From JAJPHI01 sp035541875 (GTDB lineage Bacteria; Desulfobacterota; Binatia; Binatales; Binataceae), in the NCBI GenBank assembly GCA_035541875.1, contig DATKML010000034.1:1-64000 (forward strand): a DNA stretch of 64,000 bases. Reading direction: 5' to 3'. The notes beneath the pieces were generated by a model that saw only the letters and a list, made by a program, of their open reading frames with translations, searched no databases and was not told where the DNA came from. The stretch's first letter is position 1. Each line of letters starts with the position of its first letter. Positions 52,274 to 59,824 of the stretch are shown here, in pieces. The translations under genes were made by a program, and so were the position numbers.

Positions 52274-52816
52274 CTAATATCCGGCGGCAGCCTTACGGAG
52301 CGTCTCGGCGTGATGGTTCACGAGTTCGTCGCAACGCTGCAGCAGACCGGGATCGTGGCAATGCTGCTCGATCATGTAGCTCAGCTCGCCGAGGTCGTGC
52401 ACCAGCAACCGCTGGCATCGCTCGTATTCGTCCTGCTGTTGCAGCGCACGCAGCAAGTCGCCAACCATATCTTCCAGTTCGGTCTCCTCGACCTCCAGCG
52501 CGATAGCGAGCGCACGCTCCAAGGCAATCTTCTCGTCGGGCTCCTGCGAGTAGCGTTGGAGAACGGCCTGCAGCTGCGCAATCTCTGCTTCGTGAATCTT
52601 GATTGGGCTCGGCCCTTCGAGAACCCCCTCGAACTCGAGTACGGTCGACACCAACTCAAGCGCGCCGACGTGCCGGGCCTCATCGCGGGCCATCCCGAAC
52701 CAGAATTCATGCAGCTCGGGCGAGGAGCGGAAAATCTGGGCGAAACGCGCATAGAGCGCCATGCTCTGACGTTCGAGATTGATGGTGATCTCCAGCACCT
52801 TCCGCGTGGTCAGCAC
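52274..52816 (-). CDS. Ferritin-like/rubrerythrin-type diiron protein
   Basis: This 180-residue helical protein shows two diiron half-sites: Glu15 with Glu46 and His49 (ARDEARHVG), and Glu108/110/111 (LEVEETELED) followed by a His-rich third helix (EQHCHDPG and VNHHAETL). No rubredoxin domain is attached. It is not closely similar to the ferritin-like protein at 17336. The 11-base gap to the sigma gene makes it the first gene of the sigma/anti-sigma operon, linking that regulon to redox or iron stress (inference). Confidence 0.78.
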   Translation of the reverse strand: MLTTRKVLEITINLERQSMALYARFAQIFRSSPELHEFWFGMARDEARHVGALELVSTVLEFEGVLEGPSPIKIHEAEIAQLQAVLQRYSQEPDEKIALERALAIALEVEETELEDMVGDLLRALQQQDEYERCQRLLVHDLGELSYMIEQHCHDPGLLQRCDELVNHHAETLRKAAAGY

Positions 52817-52892
52817 GGCAAAATCTTAACCCGCCCCACCGCTATGCGTAAAGGAGCTTTGCTCACCCTGGTAGGGCACCATCAGAAAAGAA

Positions 52893-52926
52893 AACGGCGG
52901 CCGATTCGGATGAATCAGCCGCCGTT
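52893..52926 (-). terminator. Intrinsic terminator after rny
   Basis: Bases 52893-52901 pair perfectly with 52918-52926, and five more pairs follow inside after one mismatch. On the minus strand the stem is followed by TTTCTTTTCTG. It lies 23 bases after the rny stop. Confidence 0.82.
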
Positions 52927-52948
52927 GTTTCAGCCTTACGCTAATCGC

Positions 52949-54514
52949 TTAGCGCGCGAGTTCGGTTGCACGCGTCTCGCGAATCACCGTCACCCGAATT
53001 TGCCCCGGATAGGTCATATCGGTTTCGATCTTGCGCGCCACGTCACGCGCGAGCATTGTCGCGTCCTCATCGGAAACCTGGCTCGGCTCCACGATCAAGC
53101 GCATCTCGCGTCCAGCCTGCACAGCGAAACACTTGTCGACACCCTTGAAGGACTTGGCGATCGTCTCCAGATCTTCGAGCCGCTTAACGTAGCTCTCCAG
53201 CACTTCACGACGCGCACCCGGCCGCGCTCCCGAGAGCGCATCGGCAGCATCGACGAGGGGAGCCAGGATGGTCTCGGCTTTGACCTCTTCATGATGGGCT
53301 GCGATCGCATTCACGATCTTCGCCGACTCGCCGTACTTGCGAGCGAGTTCACCACCGATCAGAGCGTGCGAACCCTCGACCTCGTGGGTCAGCGCCTTGC
53401 CGATATCGTGCAGCAGCGCCGCGCGGCGGGCCTGCTTCTCGTTCAGCCCCAGTTCGGCGGCCATCGCACCGCAGATAAAAGCCGCTTCGATCGAATGCAT
53501 CAGAACGTTCTGCGCGTAGCTGTAACGGAACTTGAGCATCCCGAGGAGCTTAGTCAGTTCCGGATGAACCCCGTGGACTCCGACTTCGATCAGGGCCTTC
53601 TGTCCGGCCTCCTTGATCGACTCTTCGACCTCCTGCTCGGCGCGACGGACGACTTCCTCGATCCGCCCCGGATGAATCCGGCCATCGGAGATCAGCCGTT
53701 CCATCGCGACGCGTGCGATCTCGCGGCGAATCGGGTTGTGGCAGGAGATAACGACCGCTTCCGGTGTATCGTCGATAATGATGTCGACACCGGTTGCGGC
53801 TTCGATCGCGCGGATATTGCGCCCTTCGCGACCGATAATGCGCCCCTTCATATCGTCGCTGGGCAACGGCAGCACTGCGACCGTGCGCTCGGCGACGAAC
53901 TCGCCAGCCAGCCTTTCAATTGCGATCGAGACGATCCGCTTGGCGCGACGATCAGCCTCCTCGCGTGCTTCTTCTTCAACGACCCGGATATGGCGTGCCG
54001 CGTCGTGCCGCGCCTGTCCGATCATCTCGTCCATCAGGGTGCGCTTGGCTTCTTCACGGGTGAGTCCAGCGACGGCTTCCAGCCGGCTCCGAGCCTCATC
54101 GATTAGGGCCTGATGCTCCGCCTCTTTGTCGCTGATCGCTTTCTCGCGATTACGCACGGCCTGGTCACGGCGATTCAAGTCGGCCTCACGCCGCTCGAAT
54201 GCCTCAACGCGCTTTTCCAGCGTCTCTTCGCGGCTCTGGAGTTTGGTCTCGATCGCGTTGGCTTCGCGCCGCCGTTCGCGCAATTCGCGCTCGGCCTCGG
54301 CCTTCGCCTCGACCGTGAGATCCTTGGCCTTGAGTTCTGCCTCCTTAATCAGTAATTCGCTTTTGCTTCGTGCTTCCTCGAGTAGACGCTCAGCATCGTC
54401 GCGCGCCGCCGCTCCTTCGGTTGCGCTTTTGCCTTGAGTCATCGACCCCCGCAGGATGAAGAACACGGCACAAACGACCGCGCCCAAAACCACCCCTACG
54501 ATTGTCATCAACAC
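52949..54514 (-). CDS. rny: Ribonuclease Y
   Basis: The membrane-anchored endoribonuclease starts mRNA decay in many bacteria that lack RNase E-type dominance. The 521-residue form has an N-terminal membrane helix (VGVVLGAVVCAVFFIL), a long charged coiled coil (about 35-200), a KH domain with GRIIGREGRNIR, and an HD domain with LLHDIGKA. AAGGAGG (54524-54530) is optimally spaced for the GTG at 54514. TTG 54520 and ATG 54508 are other options. It starts two bases after the stop of the cyclo-ligase gene. Confidence 0.96.
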   Translation of the reverse strand: MLMTIVGVVLGAVVCAVFFILRGSMTQGKSATEGAAARDDAERLLEEARSKSELLIKEAELKAKDLTVEAKAEAERELRERRREANAIETKLQSREETLEKRVEAFERREADLNRRDQAVRNREKAISDKEAEHQALIDEARSRLEAVAGLTREEAKRTLMDEMIGQARHDAARHIRVVEEEAREEADRRAKRIVSIAIERLAGEFVAERTVAVLPLPSDDMKGRIIGREGRNIRAIEAATGVDIIIDDTPEAVVISCHNPIRREIARVAMERLISDGRIHPGRIEEVVRRAEQEVEESIKEAGQKALIEVGVHGVHPELTKLLGMLKFRYSYAQNVLMHSIEAAFICGAMAAELGLNEKQARRAALLHDIGKALTHEVEGSHALIGGELARKYGESAKIVNAIAAHHEEVKAETILAPLVDAADALSGARPGARREVLESYVKRLEDLETIAKSFKGVDKCFAVQAGREMRLIVEPSQVSDEDATMLARDVARKIETDMTYPGQIRVTVIRETRATELAR

Positions 54515-54516
54515 CG

Positions 54517-55137
54517 TCAAATACCTCCTTGGTCAGCCCCCGCCGTGGCCGGCTCTGAATTCAAAGCGGCCTCATAAAGCGCGGACTCTGTAAAGATTAG
54601 GTTGAGTCGCCGATCGATCGGTGACTGAGGGATCTGGTCCAGGACCTGAAACGAATAGGCCAGACCAGCGCTTGTTGTATCCGAACCAACCTCGCCGAGC
54701 AGGCAGTCGTAAAAACCACCGCCGCGTCCGAGGCGATGTCCGCTCGGGCTGAAAGCCAGCCCGGGAACACAGATCAGCGCCTGCCGTAGATGGGCGGGCG
54801 GGACCGTCTCTGTTCCCGTAGGTTCCAGAACACCGAAAGCACCGGACTGCAGGTTGGTCAGATCATCCACCCTGACCAAGGCGAGTTGCTTGCTGGAGCG
54901 AATGACTTTGGGAAACAAAACCACGCGGCGCGACGCGATCGCATCGGCGAAGATTTGTCGCGTTTCGACTTCGTTATCTTTGGGAGCGTAGAGAACAACT
55001 ATCGCCGCTTGTCGATACCAGCGCGACTCGATCAGCCTTCGCTGGATGAACCTCGACCGCTCATCGATATAACTCGGCGAGAGATTATTCCGGCACGTCG
55101 CCAGGACGTCGCGGAGGTATGATTTTGCAGCTACCAC
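54517..55137 (-). CDS. 5-formyltetrahydrofolate cyclo-ligase
   Basis: The 206-residue enzyme converts 5-formyl-THF to methenyl-THF with ATP. It shows the family start KSYLRDVLATCRNNLS, the central VVLYAPKDNEVETRQI, and the diagnostic GLAFSPSGHRLGRGGGFYD. The GTG at 55137 starts the frame. It lies between a 6S RNA candidate and rny, repeating the well-known zapA-ssrS-ygfA order. Transcription of the 6S RNA probably continues into this gene. Confidence 0.94.
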   Translation of the reverse strand: MVAAKSYLRDVLATCRNNLSPSYIDERSRFIQRRLIESRWYRQAAIVVLYAPKDNEVETRQIFADAIASRRVVLFPKVIRSSKQLALVRVDDLTNLQSGAFGVLEPTGTETVPPAHLRQALICVPGLAFSPSGHRLGRGGGFYDCLLGEVGSDTTSAGLAYSFQVLDQIPQSPIDRRLNLIFTESALYEAALNSEPATAGADQGGI

Positions 55138-55167
55138 GCTTTTGCGCAGCAGCGGGGATAAGGTCTA

Positions 55168-55352
55168 AATCCGCGTTAAAGCAAGCCCACCCGTATGGTC
55201 AGGTTCTCGCGCGCTTATGGTGTATGTTGCAGAGATCGCCCACCTTTATACCGTCGCTAGAGCACCTTCGAGTGCTTTCGCTGAAACATGTTGGCGACTG
55301 CAAGCCGTTATACATTGAAACTAAAGCTGCACGGGTCCGCTTAATCACGAGC
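55168..55352 (-). ncRNA. ssrS: 6S RNA candidate
   Basis: The 300-base gap between zapA and the cyclo-ligase gene has no real ORF. On the minus strand it folds as a long rod. A closing stem pairs AAGC-GG-ACCCGT (55331-55342) with ACGGGT-GG-GCTT (55183-55194). A large open central bubble follows (about 16 and 26 bases). A second arm pairs TGTAT (55310-55314) with ATACA (55221-55225) and 55293-55303 with 55227-55240. An apical hairpin lies at 55261-55276. Size (about 170-185 bases), architecture and gene neighbourhood all match 6S RNA, which binds RNA polymerase holoenzyme. Exact ends are not determined. Confidence 0.7.
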
Positions 55353-55437
55353 GCCTGCTGATGCGCGTTTGCTGTTCGGCCCCACCAATCCCCGCCACCC
55401 TCTTTCACCTGCACCGTATATCAACGCGCCACACCAA

Positions 55438-55707
55438 TCAGCCCTCGACCGCATCTGCTAAACGCTGGCTCAGCGTTTCAATACGATCCAGCATCTTCTG
55501 ATGGTCTCGCCGCAGATGCTCAAGTTCATCTGCGAACTTAAGCGCGGCCAGAATCACCAGATTAACTGAGTTCGCCGACTGGCTAGTGGCACGAATAGTC
55601 TGAATCTTGGCATCAACCGTCGCGGCCAGGGCTTTGGCCCAATCATCACCGTCATCGCTGGCGACAATCAGGTTCTGCCCCATTATCTGGACGTTGATAC
55701 CCCTCAT
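55438..55707 (-). CDS. zapA: Cell division protein ZapA
   Basis: The 89-residue protein matches ZapA. A short beta N-terminal part (NVQIMGQNLIVASDDGDDWAKALAATVDAKI) is followed by ILAALKFADELEHLRRDHQKM and a coiled-coil tail. ZapA cross-links FtsZ filaments at the division site. It follows the zapB-like gene by ten bases and precedes the 6S RNA candidate. Confidence 0.92.
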   Translation of the reverse strand: MRGINVQIMGQNLIVASDDGDDWAKALAATVDAKIQTIRATSQSANSVNLVILAALKFADELEHLRRDHQKMLDRIETLSQRLADAVEG

Positions 55708-55717
55708 CTACAATCGA

Positions 55718-55951
55718 TCAACCGAGGTCCAGACCGTCGAAGCGAGCAAGTATCTTCTCGATTCGGGTTCGGATTTCGCCTCGGGCACTCTCCTGATCCT
55801 TCAATTTGGCGCTGGTCTCATTGAAACGCTGTTCGCTTTCGGCGAGCCGTTTCGCCAGCATCTCATTCTCATTCTGCAACTGTTGGATTCGATTGATTGA
55901 ACTCTGAATACGATCCTCTAGTTGCTTGAGTACATCCATCTCCGCTGCCAC
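55718..55951 (-). CDS. ZapB-like coiled-coil division protein
   Basis: This 77-residue protein is an almost continuous coiled coil (LKQLEDRIQSSINRIQQLQN and onward) of the size and composition of ZapB, the ZapA partner in the Z-ring layer. Its place directly before zapA supports this. Coiled coils alone are not diagnostic, so the name is by context. The GTG at 55951 follows AAGGTGG at seven bases; ATG 55939 is an alternative. Confidence 0.78.
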   Translation of the reverse strand: MAAEMDVLKQLEDRIQSSINRIQQLQNENEMLAKRLAESEQRFNETSAKLKDQESARGEIRTRIEKILARFDGLDLG

Positions 55952-55992
55952 AAAAATTCCACCTTCACTTTAAATTTCGATTAGTTGCACTG

Positions 55993-57321
55993 TCAAGCCG
56001 CATAAGTCGACGAGGCCTCGCCGGACTCGTCGTTCTCCGCAAAGAGGGCATCAACGAACTCGCGTGCGTCGAACGGGCGCAGATCGCCGATACTCTCGCC
56101 GAGACCAACGAATCGCACCGGGAGCTGGAGCCGATCGGCAATTGCCACGATAACTCCGCCTTTCGCAGTACCATCGAGCTTGGCAAGAACGACGCCGGTG
56201 AGCGGCGTCGCCTCACCAAAGACCTTTGCCTGGCTAAGGGCGTTCTGACCCGTGGTCGCATCGAGTACGAGCCAGGTCTCGTGCGGCGCACCCGGAAGCT
56301 CGCGTCCGATCACCCGGCCAATCTTCTTCAACTCTTCCATCAGATTGACCTTGGTCTGAAGCCTACCGGCTGTATCAACGATCACGGCGCTGGCCTTGCG
56401 GGCGACCGCCGCCTTGACCGCATCGAAAGCCACCGCTGCCGGATCGGAACCCGCCTTCTGCTTGATAAGCTCGACGCCGGCTCGTTCGCACCAGACCTCG
56501 AGTTGCTCAATGGCTGCCGCGCGGAACGTGTCGGCCGCTGCGACGAGCACCGTGCCCTGCTCTTTGAACATCCCGGCGAGCTTGGCCACCGTCGTCGTCT
56601 TTCCGACGCCGTTAACTCCCACCATGATGATCACGAGAGGTGCGTCGCCACTGTCGGCAAAGGGACGTTCGACCGCTAGGAGCATCCGCTCGATCTCTTC
56701 CTTAAGCGCCTCGCGAACGAACTCAGGTCGCCCATCATTCTTGAGCCGCGAGCGCACCTGTTCGACGATCTTGAGGCTCGTCTCAACGCCGACGTCCGCA
56801 CCGATCAGCGCCTCTTCCAGGCCTTCGTAAATTTCATCGAGCTTGGCACTGCCGGTAATTGCCGCGCGGATACGCGAGAGAAAATTCTCACGCGTGCGCC
56901 GCAACCCGAGTCCGATCCGCGACGGCGCCTTGGTCGGCGCAGTCGGGGGAGCTTCCCCAACGACGGGCTCCGCCGCCGCAGGTTCTTCGATAGTTGCTTC
57001 AGCCTCAGGGGCCTCGACTTCTACTTCCGGTAGAGGAGCCGTCTCTTCGGCTAAGACCTCGATTGGAGCAGCAAGTTCTTCTGCTTCGATCGATGGAGCT
57101 TCAGCAGATTCCGCTGCCAACTCAGGTTGCGCTTCTTCGACGGGCGCAGCCTCTGCGATCGACTCGACCTGGGGTTGTACTGGAACCTCAGCCCGAGCCG
57201 GTTTTGCGGATACGGCCGACGGCTGGGCCTTGCGGCGGCTGAACTGGATCAGCACCGCGACCACGAGCAATGGTATCTGCCCCGCAACGGCGATGATCAG
57301 CAATATTTCGAGCGTCGACAC
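55993..57321 (-). CDS. ftsY: Signal recognition particle receptor FtsY
   Basis: The 442-residue GTPase docks SRP-ribosome complexes at the inner membrane. Here it has an N-terminal membrane helix (LEILLIIAVAGQIPLLVVAVL), which most FtsY proteins lack or have only as an amphipathic segment. An acidic Ala/Glu/Pro-rich A domain (about 35-130) follows, then the NG domain with G1 GVNGVGKTTTVAKL, ADTFRAAAIEQL, VDTAGRLQTK, and TKLD-type VLAKLDGTAKGG. The GTG at 57321 begins the frame without a clear ribosome binding site. Confidence 0.96.
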   Translation of the reverse strand: MSTLEILLIIAVAGQIPLLVVAVLIQFSRRKAQPSAVSAKPARAEVPVQPQVESIAEAAPVEEAQPELAAESAEAPSIEAEELAAPIEVLAEETAPLPEVEVEAPEAEATIEEPAAAEPVVGEAPPTAPTKAPSRIGLGLRRTRENFLSRIRAAITGSAKLDEIYEGLEEALIGADVGVETSLKIVEQVRSRLKNDGRPEFVREALKEEIERMLLAVERPFADSGDAPLVIIMVGVNGVGKTTTVAKLAGMFKEQGTVLVAAADTFRAAAIEQLEVWCERAGVELIKQKAGSDPAAVAFDAVKAAVARKASAVIVDTAGRLQTKVNLMEELKKIGRVIGRELPGAPHETWLVLDATTGQNALSQAKVFGEATPLTGVVLAKLDGTAKGGVIVAIADRLQLPVRFVGLGESIGDLRPFDAREFVDALFAENDESGEASSTYAA

Positions 57322-57523
57322 GGAAAGTAAGCTTTGCCTCTTATCTCGGGCGTCCTGGAGACGCGCAATTCCGGCGCTATCGCACGGTCGCGAAGTTCGC
57401 GCGCACCAAGAATACCAACATCGACGCGAAAGCTAAAACCGATCGGCGGCGTCGCGAGCCATCCAATAAAAAATGACGTGACCTCTTGGCGCTCTTCGGG
57501 TTGAGGTTCCTGTGCTCCTCAAA

Positions 57524-59686
57524 TTATTTTTTGCGTAAATCGAACATTCCGGTCAGATCTCCAATCGCCGGGCTATTGGATGGAATATACGGTAGCGCAG
57601 TAGCGCTAATCGGATTGGGCAAATTATCCCGGCTACGCTTGGAGAGAGGTTTAAGTCTCCAGTTCCACTCGATGAACTTGAGGATCGATGCGTGATCCGA
57701 ATAGGTGTGATCGACGAAACCTGCTTTTGCGTAGGGCGAAACCGCAAGCATCACCGTCCGAGGACCATCGCCGAAAAAGTCGATCGGCTGGATATACCCG
57801 CTGTCGTACTCACCACCGGACTCGTCGAACGTGATCAAGACTGCCGTCGATTGCCAAAGCTTCGGATTGTCTTGAAGAGTCTGAACGATGTTCTGAGCGA
57901 ACGCCTCGAACAAGGACATGGTCGAAGTACCCGGATGTCCGTCGATCAAAACGCTCGGCTTAACAAACGACACGGCGGGCAGCTTGTTGCTTCTCGCATC
58001 GCTGTAAAAAGAATTTAGGTCCTGGATATTCTTCTTGAGCGAGGTCGTCATGATCGACTTGGCGTACTGAAAGCCGTTGCATATCGCACAGTACAAGCCG
58101 TTGTCGGGCGCTGATTCGCCGGCCTGATTGTAGCCATCGCCGTAGTATTTCCAGGAGATCTTCTTCTTCGACAACGCATCACCGATGGTCGGAATCGTCT
58201 GCGGGCCGATCGAGAAATGTGAGCCCGCGGGAAACTCGTTGGCCGCAGTCGGAGAAGTTGCGATCGGATTTCCCAGATGGTCGTACGCAGGATACTCATT
58301 GTTTATCTGGTAGTAGGTGCCGGCCGCGCAATTGTTCTGGTTAAAGGTCTTGTAGGGCAACTGGCCCAGATAATTTACGATCGCTGAAACACCGTGCTGA
58401 GATGTGTCGGAGCAGTTCGTCGCACCACCAAAACTGGTGCTTCCGGCATCCGCAGGCGGCAACGTGTCTTGCGTATAGAAATTATTCGAACCGGGAAGCG
58501 GGTCCGGATTATCTATCAAATCCGCGCTGGGAATGACCGGGGCTCCACTACCCGAGGGATCGGCGAAATAGAAAACATCGCCGGTAAAAATGGCCTGCGA
58601 GTTTGGCCCCGTGCCGCCCATTATCGCCTGATGGTAGTTGTCGTTCAGAGCGTATTTCTGGGCGAAGCTCTGCAGAACCGGCAGCTCACCCGCAGCCATG
58701 TTGTAGATTCCCATCGCCACGCCGCCCTGATACGTCCCCTCATCATCGGTAGGTGCTGTGCAATGCGTGTTCCCGATAGTAGGCACGCACTGTCCAGTAA
58801 GCCCCCATCCCTGCGTCGTTGCCACCCATGTCACGAGATCATGCATACAGCCGCTGGGATTCTCAGCCGTTGCCGTGCTGATATTGCAATCGGCTTGTTG
58901 CCACATCTGGTAGAAGCGATGAACTGGGTCCCCGGTATTGTCGGTCACTGCGGTTGCGGTCGGGGGCGAGTTCGGTTCGCCGAGCTCCGCCAACAAACTA
59001 CCAATTGGAAGACACTTGGTTGCATCGAACAGCGGCGCACCCGCCAGCGCCGCAAAATAGCGACCGGGATTAATCAGCGGGTAGGGAGAATTGGGAAGCG
59101 GAAACGCCGTACCCGCGTTGTCCGCCAGCAGTTCATATCTGCAATCGGGTTGCGGGCTGAGACCCAGGGTAGTGTAAAAGAAGGACTGATGAGTTCCGCT
59201 CAACGAGATCAGGTACTGATCGTCCGATGCTAACCCCGGGTCACTACAGGTCGGCGCTCCGGCCGTCAGTCCAAGCGCCAACGTCAAAGATGAGAGCAAG
59301 CATGGAGAAGCAGGTAGACCATTGAGACCGGTACTGGGCTGCGGGAGATTCGCGTAGGACCCGGTCTGTGTTGGGCTGAGCTCGTAGGTCGACGTGTCGG
59401 TCGCCTGATTTTGTGACGGTGTCGGTTGGCTGCCGCCGAAGATTCCATTGGGGAATCCGGTTCCGTTAACGACTCCCTCGGAGAGCAGGTTGTGCACTGA
59501 TTGAGTCGGATCGGGCGGCGTATAGGTCGCAAAAAGATTATCGAAACTTCGATTCTCCCCGATCACGACGATCAGGTGTTTGATTGGGCTTCGGCTCCCG
59601 GCGGCAAAGGCCATTCCGATCTGACCCAGCCAGAGACAAACGGCGGCGAGGACGCCGACCACGCTTTGAATGCGTCTACCAGTCAT
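57524..59686 (-). CDS. Secreted phosphoesterase, phospholipase C/acid phosphatase family
   Basis: From ATG 59686, with GGAGG upstream, the 720-residue protein has a signal peptide (MTGRRIQSVVGVLAAVCLWL, cleaved after AFA). The phosphoesterase motif KHLIVVIGENRSFDNLF follows immediately, with Glu and Asn metal ligands. Later blocks are KKISWKYYGDGYN, SFVKPS, ITFDESGGEYD and DHTYSDHASILKFIEWNW. This is the family of non-hemolytic phospholipase C and acid phosphatase A. At 720 residues it is long, due to a variable region (about 100-330). It stands between smc and ftsY. Confidence 0.9.
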   Translation of the reverse strand: MTGRRIQSVVGVLAAVCLWLGQIGMAFAAGSRSPIKHLIVVIGENRSFDNLFATYTPPDPTQSVHNLLSEGVVNGTGFPNGIFGGSQPTPSQNQATDTSTYELSPTQTGSYANLPQPSTGLNGLPASPCLLSSLTLALGLTAGAPTCSDPGLASDDQYLISLSGTHQSFFYTTLGLSPQPDCRYELLADNAGTAFPLPNSPYPLINPGRYFAALAGAPLFDATKCLPIGSLLAELGEPNSPPTATAVTDNTGDPVHRFYQMWQQADCNISTATAENPSGCMHDLVTWVATTQGWGLTGQCVPTIGNTHCTAPTDDEGTYQGGVAMGIYNMAAGELPVLQSFAQKYALNDNYHQAIMGGTGPNSQAIFTGDVFYFADPSGSGAPVIPSADLIDNPDPLPGSNNFYTQDTLPPADAGSTSFGGATNCSDTSQHGVSAIVNYLGQLPYKTFNQNNCAAGTYYQINNEYPAYDHLGNPIATSPTAANEFPAGSHFSIGPQTIPTIGDALSKKKISWKYYGDGYNQAGESAPDNGLYCAICNGFQYAKSIMTTSLKKNIQDLNSFYSDARSNKLPAVSFVKPSVLIDGHPGTSTMSLFEAFAQNIVQTLQDNPKLWQSTAVLITFDESGGEYDSGYIQPIDFFGDGPRTVMLAVSPYAKAGFVDHTYSDHASILKFIEWNWRLKPLSKRSRDNLPNPISATALPYIPSNSPAIGDLTGMFDLRKK

Positions 59687-59824
59687 CAATATCGCTGCCT
59701 CCGCCGAGCTTTGCGATCTGCTCGACCGAACCGGCTTATCCGGGGTGGAAAAGGCGCATGCCCGGAAGCTCCCTACGAGCATGGCTCGATCATTTACGAA
59801 ACCTCGAAATCCAGCCGGTAGGAC

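Noticed and set aside
51953..54106. 717-residue ORF on the plus strand
   Set aside because: It runs antisense across the sigma, ferritin-like and rny genes, which have clear domains; its translation is low-complexity Arg/His/Asp-rich and typical of an antisense shadow in GC-rich DNA.
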